Source: an uncultured Aquimarina sp.
GTDB taxonomy: Bacteria; Bacteroidota; Bacteroidia; Flavobacteriales; Flavobacteriaceae
Length of the DNA stretch: 64,000 nucleotides
Direction of reading: 5' to 3'
Assembly (NCBI RefSeq): GCF_947495315.1
Contig: NZ_CANLYD010000009.1
Location: 62,001 to 126,000, forward strand
Part shown: positions 24,483 to 33,584 of the stretch, piece after piece
Position numbering within the stretch: the stretch's first letter is position 1
Layout of the letters: each line of letters starts with the position of its first letter
Notes under the pieces: generated by a model
Databases searched by the model: none
What the model was told of the DNA's origin: nothing
Seen by the model: the letters and a program-made list of their open reading frames with translations, nothing else
Made by a program: the position numbers and the translations under genes

Positions 24483-27284
24483 CTAGGGTCTAAAAAAACA
24501 ACAATACCTTAAACAGTTCGAAAATAAACCTCCATTAACAGTTGATGCCTCTGAAGGATCAGGGGTTGGTGTAGGCCGGGATTCTATTGCCGGAGCATGA
24601 TCAATACGAGGAACTTGGATTTGTCGGTCATAAAATTTAATAGTTTCAACCATAAATTCGATTATCCCTAACAAATTTTTTATGTCCTCGACTCTATCTT
24701 TAATTGGTGTTTTTTCTGTATGGTCTTTAATTTTTCTTTTAGTAACTTCAAAAAAACGATGTATGCCCTTCATATCTCCTAACTTTTTTTCCATTGTTTT
24801 CTGATCTTCTTCGTTAGGCAGGTTTTCTGCCTTCAATCCCCTTTTGTTAAAATGTTCAAATACGACAGTAAACCTAGTATCAAATGATTCCAACATATTT
24901 TTTTGTGCTTCTTCAAAAGTAAAATTACGATAATTAAGGGTATTTTCTTCTGGTTCCAAATCTGTTAGCTCGTCTTCATTCAATGTTTGGGAACTTTCCT
25001 TGATTTCATCATAATATTTTTCATTTACAAACTCTTCAAATAACTCAAAATCCTCTTTTTTAATGGACTTCTTATTTTTAATCCATCTATTTAATTGCTG
25101 GATCTTTCTATTTATCTCTAATAATTGTGTTTTCAAAAGTGCATAACCATATTCACCTCTCTGAGGCATACTTTTCTTTAGGAAAGTCAGCCTCTTTTTT
25201 AATAGTAGTAATTTTTGTGTTAACAAAGTATTGTCATTTACTTCTTCCTTCACCATTTCTTGATTTTCATCTAACGTTTCCTCCTGTAGGCTGTTTATTT
25301 GAAGTTTTGTTAAAAACCAGAAACTTTTCTTCAGAGACTCCACCATATTATCGGCAGTAAGAGGCTGACTGTATTTAGCATTAAAATAACGGTCTTCTAG
25401 AGGGATACCTTTTTGTGTTACAGTATAATTCCTGCCAAATTTCCTAGCGTTATTGAGTTTATTCGCCATCTGCTTGTGTAACTCTTTTTCCTTTTTAGAC
25501 TTTATCATTGCCTTTTTTAAAGGTTGCGAAGGCTGATCCAGGCCTAATGCATTACCTGTATTTATACCAGTCGAGAACGTACCACCCTTAGATAGGCTCT
25601 TCATTGATTCTTCTATCGGAACATTAAAAACCTTACCGTGATAATTCCCATTTTGTCTTAATCTTGTCACTATTTCACAATTATATGTTTTTGCCCAATA
25701 TTCTGCCGGGGCATCTTCATTCATCAACCTTAAAAGACTAGCTGTTAGTTTATTCCATACTTTACTATTTACAGTACTAGGCCTTACACTGGTCGGTAAA
25801 GCATTTTTTGTATCTTCTAATGGAGTTTTAGAAAGAAAAGGAAGTAAATTTTTACGATTGATCGTTAGGAAATCTTTTAAAAAAGAAAACTCGTTGGCAA
25901 TTAAATAGCTAGAAATCAAAGATAAATAGCCCAAAACAGCTTTTTTATCTTTTACAAATTGTTTTGGGGGAAGTTTTAAGGACTCGAAAGCTTGTTCTGC
26001 GTGCATATTTGCTTTTCTCATTAAGTCTGCCATCATTCTTTGCTTGTTATTAGCCTGCTGGTTACTCTCAATAGCCTCACTAGCATTATTAAATACTTCC
26101 GGAATATCCTCCGGTAATACTCCACTATTTTCCTGAATATATACTGAATCTGTAATGGATTGTTCAAAATTATTAAGCTCGGGAATAATGAGATTTTGAT
26201 CGATACTATTTGTCTCGAGCCAATCAATTAGTTGTTTTCTTGGTAGTCCTGTAAAAATTTCCAACCCTGGCTCCGGGACCATTTCTACTGTTTGCCCTTG
26301 TGCAAGTTTTAAGGTTTCATCCAAATGATCTTTTACGGCAGTGATATCTCTTTCTTGCGTGTCGAGACTTCCTTGCTCGATCTCTTCACGCGGAGGAGTA
26401 ATATACTCGATATTAGACATTTTTTTTCTCATAACATTGGGTTTTAGGAGTCCTAAAAGCACCAGTTTTTCGAGGATTTTTTGATAGTTTCTATTTATTA
26501 TATTATGATCTGCCGTTATATGAAAACGGCCGTTTGTTTCCTCACCATAGTTCCCTCCATATTTTAATCCCCCTGTAAGAAACCATACTACTTCTTCCTC
26601 CGGTTCCACCAGATTCGAAGAAACCTTAATACCGTTCATATTATACTTTCCAAAGATGGGTATCCTCGCTTCTATTTCGTAACCTACCAATCGCTGAATT
26701 ACCCCTTTTGAAACGATATCTTTCCGCATATGTTTTGGCGAGATCTCCTCTGCATTCAGTGCTGCTTTTGCTCCCATCACATCTGCTTCTTTCTCTAATC
26801 CAGCATCATCATTAATATTCACTTTACTTTTCAATTGTTTGGTGGGCTTTACCCGTCCTTGTTTTTGTTGTACTACATGCCAGGCTTCATGAGGTAAGTG
26901 TTTTTCTTGTCCGGATGCTAAATGAATATCGGTGCCTTGTGCATAGGCATGAGCTTGCAATTGGGCTGGTTTACTAGAATTATAATGTACTTTTACATCA
27001 TCCATACTATAACCGGAGAGGTTTTCTATACCGGATTTTAGATTGTCGGGTAGGCCAGTGTTGTTCCTTCGACTATGCTCAGGACGAGTTTTTCTTTGGA
27101 CAGGTATGGGATTGGAATTGGTCGTATCCTCTGCACCACCCATGGCTGATCTTAGTTTGCGCTGTACAGCGATAACCGGTCGGTTGTCAGCAATCGTAGC
27201 TTCACCACCTGTACTGGGTTCTTGTTGTGCGCGTTGTACAGTTTCTTTTTGTGGTTCTTGGGTGTTTTCTATTTTTTTTTTCAT
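24483..27284 (-). CDS. eCIS candidate effector 4: DUF4157 plus amidoligase-like region
   Basis: I start it at ATG 27284 (MKKKIENTQE), which aligns with the paralogues and avoids overlap with the upstream gene's stop at 27331; that gives 933 residues. In-frame ATGs at 27302 and 27356 also exist. It has the shared leader (1-50) and then a 24-base REP-like insert encoding TRPEHSRR (residues 66-73). DUF4157 of HEAWH subtype follows (132-136, HEAWHVVQQKQGRVKPT). Residues about 199-300 carry GYEIE, FHITADH and NIEYITPPRE, an E...D...E-PP pattern like amidoligase or glutamine-synthetase-fold ligases. A long helical C-terminus (400-900) ends in Cys-rich CLRYCCFF. A paralogue of effector 3 with the same plan. 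Activity is not known; the ligase idea is inference. Confidence 0.75.
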   Translation of the reverse strand: MKKKIENTQEPQKETVQRAQQEPSTGGEATIADNRPVIAVQRKLRSAMGGAEDTTNSNPIPVQRKTRPEHSRRNNTGLPDNLKSGIENLSGYSMDDVKVHYNSSKPAQLQAHAYAQGTDIHLASGQEKHLPHEAWHVVQQKQGRVKPTKQLKSKVNINDDAGLEKEADVMGAKAALNAEEISPKHMRKDIVSKGVIQRLVGYEIEARIPIFGKYNMNGIKVSSNLVEPEEEVVWFLTGGLKYGGNYGEETNGRFHITADHNIINRNYQKILEKLVLLGLLKPNVMRKKMSNIEYITPPREEIEQGSLDTQERDITAVKDHLDETLKLAQGQTVEMVPEPGLEIFTGLPRKQLIDWLETNSIDQNLIIPELNNFEQSITDSVYIQENSGVLPEDIPEVFNNASEAIESNQQANNKQRMMADLMRKANMHAEQAFESLKLPPKQFVKDKKAVLGYLSLISSYLIANEFSFLKDFLTINRKNLLPFLSKTPLEDTKNALPTSVRPSTVNSKVWNKLTASLLRLMNEDAPAEYWAKTYNCEIVTRLRQNGNYHGKVFNVPIEESMKSLSKGGTFSTGINTGNALGLDQPSQPLKKAMIKSKKEKELHKQMANKLNNARKFGRNYTVTQKGIPLEDRYFNAKYSQPLTADNMVESLKKSFWFLTKLQINSLQEETLDENQEMVKEEVNDNTLLTQKLLLLKKRLTFLKKSMPQRGEYGYALLKTQLLEINRKIQQLNRWIKNKKSIKKEDFELFEEFVNEKYYDEIKESSQTLNEDELTDLEPEENTLNYRNFTFEEAQKNMLESFDTRFTVVFEHFNKRGLKAENLPNEEDQKTMEKKLGDMKGIHRFFEVTKRKIKDHTEKTPIKDRVEDIKNLLGIIEFMVETIKFYDRQIQVPRIDHAPAIESRPTPTPDPSEASTVNGGLFSNCLRYCCFFRP
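27066..27089. repeat. REP-like repeat inserted in frame in an effector gene
   Basis: 24 bases, ccttcgactatgctcaggac plus gagt, absent from the paralogues at the same place (QRK directly followed by NNTGLPD). The core matches the intergenic repeat at 35030-35049 and resembles 22426-22445. It codes for TRPEHSRR and keeps the frame. Confidence 0.8.
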
Positions 27285-27330
27285 GTCAAACTTATCTTTC
27301 ATATTATAACCAAATAATATCCCTTTTTTA

Positions 27331-29808
27331 CTATTTGATCTGTTTTGTAGCCTCAATATCGTTTAGTAAAGTAGCGATATGTTCAAAGAACTTTCCAAAA
27401 GCCGCGCTTAACATTCCTCCATTTTCTGAGGTTATTGCTTCGTTTATAGTCCTATTAACAACTTTCACTTTTAAGTCTAAAATTCTGACCCTTTCCTTTA
27501 ACTCTTGGTTAGCCCTGATGAAGTCTTTATGAACTGTAATTATACGAATCCAAAGAGCATTTGTGTCTTTTTTGAAATTATCCCAATCATTTAAAGGCGA
27601 TGTTGCTTCCGTCTTTTCCGCTAAGCTAATTTTAATCATCTCACTATATCGCCCGAATATGGCATTTTGCACTGCCCCTCGTCCTGACTTATCAGTTTCT
27701 ACTTCTCCTAAACGTCTTTCTAAACGTTCCAAATGTTTTAGTGCATTCGTGTCTTTTGTATTTCTTGCCCTTCCTTTTAATTTCTTAAGCATCCGCCGCA
27801 ACTCTGCACTTATAAAAGGCCAGTAGGAAGCCCAGACGTTGTAGTGAGGAGCTATAGGTTCATCAGTTAATTCTCGCTGTTTGCGATAATGATTTCGATT
27901 TCCTCTAAAGTGCCACAGGTTTTGATTTACTTGTTGTTTAAATTCGTCACCCAATACGTCGGCTACGTTTTCAACCGTTGCAGGCGTCTTTTGATCCAAA
28001 AATCTATCTTCTAATGGAATCCCCAGTTGTCCTGTCTTTTTTAACAGTTGTGAGTTAGGGGTATCTAAAGTCAATGGCTTCCCAGTGCCCACAGAGAAGG
28101 CTTTCTGACCGTGCACTAATTTTCGTAACCATATTCTATGGCGTTCTCCAATATCGGTAACCCCATTTAATCCTTTTATAACAAGAGACTTTTTATCATC
28201 TACAAGGATATCGCCTAATTGGTAGGTTTCTACCCACCAAGCTCCCGTAAATTTACCGGTTTGTTTCACTAATTCCTCCATCAAAAGTTCCCAAATGACT
28301 TGTACTGCCCTTCCCTGTGATGGTCGCACCTCCGCTGGCAATGCACCTAACGCATCTCCCAATTTAGTTTTTGACAAATAAGGAACCAGGTTCTTATCGG
28401 TAGTACCTTTTGATATTTTATCTATCGTGGAGATGTGGTCGGACAATAAGTAACTTGCCAATAATGTAAGATAACCTACTATTGCTTTCTCATGTTGTCT
28501 AAAGGCTATAGGAGTTTCCACATCTTGCCATGCTGCTGTCGCAACCTTTGGCGCATTTTCTAATACCCCAGAAATTAGCTTAGGTAGTTGGAGATCTGAT
28601 CTGCCTAGCTGCCCATGGTCACGTAAAAAAATATCAGGTATGTCCTCAGGCAATACCCCACTAGTCTGCTGAACATTCAATTCTTCTGTAGTTAGCCTAT
28701 CAATAGCATCTAATTCTGGCATTATAATTTCATTACTAATATCATTTGCTTCTAGCCAAGCAAAGATATCTTGTCTTGGTATCCCTGTAAACAAACCTTT
28801 TGCAGGAGGTAAAACAGGCTTCCGCTCGCCACTTCTTGCATTTTTAACAGTCGTTTTCAAATGCCTTTGCACTGCCGCAATGTCTGCCAAATGCTCCGCA
28901 ATGCTACTTTTATTAAGTTCGTCCCTTGGAGGGGTGATGTATTCAATCGTCGTCATCGGAAGGTATTTGAATTCCGTCTTCAAAAGGCCTAATGCAATTA
29001 ATTTACGGATCAACCTAGAGTGAAAAATATAAATATTCGTGTGATCTGCATCTATTTTATACCTACCCTTGTTATGCATCCCATAGGTAATACCATAGTC
29101 TAATCCTACTGTTAAAAACCCACCAATAGTATCATTATAGCCATTTTTCCCTTTTTCTGTCAGCTGGTCATTAATGCCTATATTGTCACTGTATATTGGT
29201 ATATTGCCTTCAATCTCGTAACCTGTAAGTCTTTGAACGACCATAGAATTTACTCTTTGTTGTTGTAGTGGTATGTTTTCTGAACCTACAGTAGTCTGTT
29301 TGTTATCTGATTTATATTGAAAAGCCCTTTCCCCCATCACATCCGCTTCCTTCTCTAACCCAGTATCATCATTAATATGTACTTTCCCTTTAAACTGCAT
29401 CGTGGGTTTTACCCGCCCTTGTTTTTGTTGTACTACGTGCCAAGCTTCGTGAGGCAGGTGCTTTTGCTGTCCAGGCGCCAAGTGGATATCTGTGCCCTGC
29501 GCATAGGCATGGGCTTCTACTTGTGCGGGTTTGCTGGAATTGTAGTGTACTTTTACATCGTCCATACTGTAGCCCGAGAGGTTTTCGATACCTGATTTTA
29601 GGTTGTCAGGTAAACCAGTGTTATTTTTCCGCTGGATGGGTGTTTTTGTATTTTCAGAACTTTCTATTCCTGCTCTTAGCTTACGTTGTACAGTGGTAGC
29701 GGGTCGGTTGTCTGCAATCATAGCTTCACCACCTGTACTGGGTTCTTGTGCTACACGTTGTATAGTTTCTTTTTGTGATTCTTGAGTGTTTTCTAATGGT
29801 GCTTTCAT
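27331..29808 (-). CDS. eCIS candidate effector 3: DUF4157 plus amidoligase-like region
   Basis: An 825-residue protein with shared leader (1-45), the DUF4157 HEAWH subtype at 120-124, the trailing ADVMGERAF segment, and then the same central region as effector 4 (about 193-297): GYEIE, YKIDADH, TIEYITPPRDE. Effectors 3 and 4 also share TGLPRKQL/TGIPRQDI, SGVLPEDIP and YLSKTxLxDxxxALPxxVRPS, which shows a common origin over most of their length; the C-terminal 150 residues differ. No signal peptide; consistent with cargo loaded from the cytoplasm. The start at 29808 aligns with MKxPLENTQE in the paralogues. Confidence 0.77.
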   Translation of the reverse strand: MKAPLENTQESQKETIQRVAQEPSTGGEAMIADNRPATTVQRKLRAGIESSENTKTPIQRKNNTGLPDNLKSGIENLSGYSMDDVKVHYNSSKPAQVEAHAYAQGTDIHLAPGQQKHLPHEAWHVVQQKQGRVKPTMQFKGKVHINDDTGLEKEADVMGERAFQYKSDNKQTTVGSENIPLQQQRVNSMVVQRLTGYEIEGNIPIYSDNIGINDQLTEKGKNGYNDTIGGFLTVGLDYGITYGMHNKGRYKIDADHTNIYIFHSRLIRKLIALGLLKTEFKYLPMTTIEYITPPRDELNKSSIAEHLADIAAVQRHLKTTVKNARSGERKPVLPPAKGLFTGIPRQDIFAWLEANDISNEIIMPELDAIDRLTTEELNVQQTSGVLPEDIPDIFLRDHGQLGRSDLQLPKLISGVLENAPKVATAAWQDVETPIAFRQHEKAIVGYLTLLASYLLSDHISTIDKISKGTTDKNLVPYLSKTKLGDALGALPAEVRPSQGRAVQVIWELLMEELVKQTGKFTGAWWVETYQLGDILVDDKKSLVIKGLNGVTDIGERHRIWLRKLVHGQKAFSVGTGKPLTLDTPNSQLLKKTGQLGIPLEDRFLDQKTPATVENVADVLGDEFKQQVNQNLWHFRGNRNHYRKQRELTDEPIAPHYNVWASYWPFISAELRRMLKKLKGRARNTKDTNALKHLERLERRLGEVETDKSGRGAVQNAIFGRYSEMIKISLAEKTEATSPLNDWDNFKKDTNALWIRIITVHKDFIRANQELKERVRILDLKVKVVNRTINEAITSENGGMLSAAFGKFFEHIATLLNDIEATKQIK

Positions 29809-29889
29809 TTTTCTTAATACATTTTTGTTTTGATTTTACACCTATTATAGCAGGGCTATCGGATCTGAACTCTTTTCTTCTCACTGTTA

Positions 29890-29923
29890 ACGCCACTAGT
29901 TACAAACTAGCGGTAGCGGGGGC
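29890..29923. repeat. Hairpin repeat between effector genes, copy 2
   Basis: Same sequence as 24349-24382 over at least 30 bases, in the gap between effectors 2 and 3. Orientation is the same. Confidence 0.7.
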
Positions 29924-29959
29924 TATCAGAGAGCTGAAGGTAAAAACTTCATAGATCGT

Positions 29960-31339
29960 TTAGAAAAAACGGCAATAGGTCCGAGGGTTCACAAATGAAT
30001 CATATAAAACATCATACTCTTCCATTGAAAGTAGGTTGTAGGAAATATCTCCTTTCGGATAAATTCTTCTGATATCCTTCACATGAGAATTACCGATCTT
30101 CCAGACACCAATAGTATCTCGTTTAGCATTGCCTGCATTATGCATAAAAACAGAACGTTTTTCTGCATATTCAGAAAATGAGAAATCCCTTTTCATTTTA
30201 CTTTTTGCATGTTTCAAATAACTATATCCTGCCGAAATAATGAATTTATTATTTTCAAGAAATTTTAGTGCCTTTGCCGTATTACTTTGTTGTTTTATTT
30301 GTTGAAATGACCTGTATTTTCTACTCAAAAGCTTCAAGTTTTCGTGCATAAATCTTAAATTTTCATATTGTTCTTTAAGGTTTTTGTCTTCTTCTTCAGA
30401 TTTTCCAGGATATGAGTCATTCTTTGCTATTTGGTATAATGCTTCACATTCATTTATCCAAAAAAGAATATTATCAAGAGTCATTTTTGCTCTTCCAACC
30501 ATCACAAACAGACTTGGTTTTGTTTGCTCAACCTCTTTTATATGAGTCGTATTATCTTTGATATTAGAAAGTTGAGCCCAAAATCTTAAATTCGCCGGAT
30601 CTGCCTCTATTTCAGAATTATCTATTGTTATTTTAAATTCATTTTCTTCCCAATACTGCCCACTCGCTTCTTGTCTACAATGCTCTTTTTCTCGGTTTCT
30701 CCTTCCATGACGCTCACTTAACTCGTGCTCCTCACCTACCAAATTTAATCGATCTTTTTTCAATTTTGCTTTTCTCTGTATTGCAAAGTGTGAATTTAAA
30801 CCTACATTCAATTGAAATGAAGAATTCAGTAAATTTGAATTAAATAATGCTTTAGCACCCATCACATCTGCTTCTTTCTCTAACCCGGTATCATCATTAA
30901 TATATACTTTGCTTTTTAGCTGTCTGGTTGGTTTTACACGTCCTTGTTTTTGCTGTACTACGTGCCAGGCTTCATGAGGCAAGTGTTTTTCTTGTCCTGG
31001 TGCGAGGTGAATATCTGTTCCCTGTGCGTAAGCGTGGGCCTGTAGTTGTACAGGCTTACTGGAATTGTAATGTACTTTTACATCATCCATACTATAGCCG
31101 GATAGGTTTTCGATACCTGATTTTAGATTATCAGGTAAGCCTGTGTTGTTTTTCCGTTGGATAGATATAGGATTGGTACTATCTTCAATGCCACCCATAG
31201 CTGATCTCAACTTACGTTGTGCTATGGTAGTAGATCGATTGTCGGCAATCGTAGCTTCACCACCTGTACTAGGTTCTTGTTGTACGCGTTGTACTGTTTC
31301 TTTTTGTTGTTCTTGGGTATTTTCTAGTGGTTCTTTCAT
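29960..31339 (-). CDS. eCIS candidate effector 2: DUF4157 plus unknown VGEEH domain
   Basis: A 459-residue protein with shared leader (1-50), DUF4157 HEAWH subtype (122-126) and ADVMGAKALF segment. After a junction near residue 190 comes a domain that begins NLVGEEHELSERHGRR (199-214) and continues with helices to about residue 460 (LFWINECEALYQ; KHAKSKMKRDFSF). The end is Cys/aromatic-rich. VGE-x-H resembles the first motif of TraB/ChaN-like or erythromycin-esterase-like folds, but no second motif is clear, so I leave the function open. It is unlike the C-termini of the other four effectors. Confidence 0.72.
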   Translation of the reverse strand: MKEPLENTQEQQKETVQRVQQEPSTGGEATIADNRSTTIAQRKLRSAMGGIEDSTNPISIQRKNNTGLPDNLKSGIENLSGYSMDDVKVHYNSSKPVQLQAHAYAQGTDIHLAPGQEKHLPHEAWHVVQQKQGRVKPTRQLKSKVYINDDTGLEKEADVMGAKALFNSNLLNSSFQLNVGLNSHFAIQRKAKLKKDRLNLVGEEHELSERHGRRNREKEHCRQEASGQYWEENEFKITIDNSEIEADPANLRFWAQLSNIKDNTTHIKEVEQTKPSLFVMVGRAKMTLDNILFWINECEALYQIAKNDSYPGKSEEEDKNLKEQYENLRFMHENLKLLSRKYRSFQQIKQQSNTAKALKFLENNKFIISAGYSYLKHAKSKMKRDFSFSEYAEKRSVFMHNAGNAKRDTIGVWKIGNSHVKDIRRIYPKGDISYNLLSMEEYDVLYDSFVNPRTYCRFF

Positions 31340-31386
31340 GTTACTTTATCCGTTTTTATTCAATCAAAAGTCAAGTATATTTAACA

Positions 31387-31401
31387 CGGATTGCAAATCC
31401 G
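31387..31401. repeat. Short near-palindrome between effector genes
   Basis: cggattgcaaatccg in the 107-base gap upstream of effector 2, followed by a second gcaaacc-type copy (ggggtttgcacc). It resembles repeats seen at many flavobacterial intergenic sites. Low information on its own. Confidence 0.45.
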
Positions 31402-31446
31402 CTCCATCGGGGTTTGCACCTTAAATAGTACCATCCGATTTAACCT

Positions 31447-33309
31447 CTATCTTCCAACAGCATTGCGAATTTTGGATCCTAAGTGATATTCAAAAAGTCT
31501 TGCTATGTTAATACCAATTACTCGAATTGTAGGATCATTTGGGACAGTTGCACCCGTAATTAAAACATCACGATCAGAACCAGGAATATCCGGATCAAAA
31601 ACTTCTAAAGTCCGTCTTAAAACATCTGGATTCTCATAGTTGATAGCAGAAGTTCTTATCTTTTCCAAAATCATATTTGAAACCGCGTTAGGAATGCGAT
31701 TACTTCTTAAACCAGTTCTTATCTGATCGAGAACTTCAGTTAATACAACATTCCAATTACGCACATCTATAGTAATTTGGAAGTTTATATTAACAAATGG
31801 TAAATTTTTTATCCTAATGGAGATATTTGCTTGTATATCTCCGTTTCCGTTGTTTGGATCAATATCAGATTCTAAATCACTTATTGTTAATGTGTTTAGG
31901 AAAGGTAAGCCACGAATTACAACAGTATTTTGATTTTGATCATTGAATGTTAGATTGCTTAGATTGAAATCATTCTCATTCTGATGTAACCTAAAATTAA
32001 GATCTTGTACATCGATCTGTTTTTGCTCTGTCTTAGGTTTATTTACTCGCTGGCCGCGTTTAATTAATTTCCTCTTATTTTGATCCATCCTAAGATTTCC
32101 TATGCCCACATTAGTAATAAATTCTTCTTGATTCCTACCAGGTACCTGTTCCACATTCAACTCTAAGTCATTGATGAGAATAGAATCTTCTACTTGGCTT
32201 TGTGTTTGTACCTGCCCTTCTGCTCCGGTATACCCTCCTTTTCCTATCCTTGTAGCAACCGAACCTGACAATGTATCAATTTGCAATCTGCCAATATTAA
32301 TACCCGAACCAGCTCCTAACATATTTAGTCCGTATTTAGGGTAAGGCACTGAGGTATCTGGCTTAAACCTTCTTGACATAGGTAACCATCTTACAATTCC
32401 ATTGATAATCATACCTCTCAAAATAGCTCCTAGGTTTTGAATCTTTTTAATTAACAACATATTCATATTTAAATCATTTAAGGCGACTCTATAATATTTG
32501 CCACCTACGTTTAAATTATCACCTGCTATTGTTTCAATATCCAAATCAACACTTTGTAAGGCATCCCCATCCAACATTCTTCCATTGACCTGAAAAACAA
32601 CATTGGTAAAATCCAAACCTCCATACTCCATTTGCTGTATAGTTAACCTAGAAACATTTCTATTTCCGCCTATGATGACATCATCATCATCAAATTCAAA
32701 TCCTCCTTTTCTCAACTTTTTCACAACTCTATTTAGTGCACCGGAAGGCAGTCTTTGCACGGGTAAATTAGATGCTTCTTGTTTTATACTATTTTTTGAA
32801 TGAGTTCTTTTCGCTGGCTGACTGTTTTCCGCCATAGTATCTACCACTTTTTCCCTTGTAGTATCTACTTTTTGCCCGTTCACTGTCTTATCTCCTTTTG
32901 GAGTACCATTAAGCTTGTTGTCAATAGCATGGGAGACTTCATGTCTTATATTATAGTCTGTATCCATATTTGGAGCAAAATGAATATTGCTTCCTTGTAT
33001 AGTAGCATCAGCATTGAGTTTAATTGGAAAAGAAGAATTATGGGTAGCATTGAGGTCTGAGGTGTCCACGCCATATGCTGCACCCATATCTGCGGCTATT
33101 TTCTGAAATCTAGAAGAACCTTTGCGTTTTCGTTGAACTGGATTGTTTTTGTTACCGGAACCATCTATTCCCGATCTTAATTTTCTTTGATCCAAAGAAG
33201 AGGTACGGTTATCCATAAGTTGTACCGTACCTCCGTTACCAGGTTCCTGAGAAACCCTTGGGGTAATCGAGCTTTGAGATTCTTGGGTTTTATCAGTTTG
33301 TGTTTTCAT
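31447..33309 (-). CDS. eCIS candidate effector 1: DUF4157 plus beta-rich C-terminus
   Basis: A 620-residue protein. Its leader starts MKTQTDKTQE as in effector 5 and keeps QEPGNGG and QRKLRSGI, but is the most diverged of the five. The DUF4157 is of the HEVSHAID subtype (123-127), close to effector 5 (ATIQGSNIHFAPNMDTDYNI). From residue 195 the protein is a long series of beta strands with repeated DL/NL phrases (LQIDTLSGS; DLNFRLHQNENDFNLSNLTF; ISDLESDIDPNNGNGDIQAN), resembling AsmA-like or other beta-sheet repeat proteins. No catalytic motif is seen. It is the effector gene closest to the ATPase gene. It could be a pore-forming, lipid-binding or structural cargo. Confidence 0.72.
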   Translation of the reverse strand: MKTQTDKTQESQSSITPRVSQEPGNGGTVQLMDNRTSSLDQRKLRSGIDGSGNKNNPVQRKRKGSSRFQKIAADMGAAYGVDTSDLNATHNSSFPIKLNADATIQGSNIHFAPNMDTDYNIRHEVSHAIDNKLNGTPKGDKTVNGQKVDTTREKVVDTMAENSQPAKRTHSKNSIKQEASNLPVQRLPSGALNRVVKKLRKGGFEFDDDDVIIGGNRNVSRLTIQQMEYGGLDFTNVVFQVNGRMLDGDALQSVDLDIETIAGDNLNVGGKYYRVALNDLNMNMLLIKKIQNLGAILRGMIINGIVRWLPMSRRFKPDTSVPYPKYGLNMLGAGSGINIGRLQIDTLSGSVATRIGKGGYTGAEGQVQTQSQVEDSILINDLELNVEQVPGRNQEEFITNVGIGNLRMDQNKRKLIKRGQRVNKPKTEQKQIDVQDLNFRLHQNENDFNLSNLTFNDQNQNTVVIRGLPFLNTLTISDLESDIDPNNGNGDIQANISIRIKNLPFVNINFQITIDVRNWNVVLTEVLDQIRTGLRSNRIPNAVSNMILEKIRTSAINYENPDVLRRTLEVFDPDIPGSDRDVLITGATVPNDPTIRVIGINIARLFEYHLGSKIRNAVGR

Positions 33310-33349
33310 AGTTTTCTTTGTTAACTATTATTTTAAACTTTTTTTTCAT

Positions 33350-33432
33350 AAACATCCATCCCAAACCCTTCCTTCAAAGGAAGGTAGCTAGCAAAGTCTC
33401 CTCGCCGCGGCGAGGAAATTTAGAGGGATGTT
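33350..33432. repeat. REP-like element with inverted ends
   Basis: Begins aaacatccatccc, holds the palindrome ccttccttcaaaggaagg and ends gagggatgttt, an approximate inverted copy of its start. It is the same family as 21164 and 35331. Fills much of the 275-base gap between effector 1 and the ATPase gene. A further shared word, acgtctcatcgagtgttt, sits at 33565 and recurs near 35160. Confidence 0.7.
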
Positions 33433-33584
33433 TCGATCAATTCATCAAATTTTATACTTAGCATGTCACGTTAAGCCCTTCGAAAATACTTGATAACACT
33501 TCGGCAGTACTTCCACAATACTAGGACCTAACGGGCATGTTCTTACAGGTTCTTATTTTACAATACGTCTCATCGAGTGTTTTT

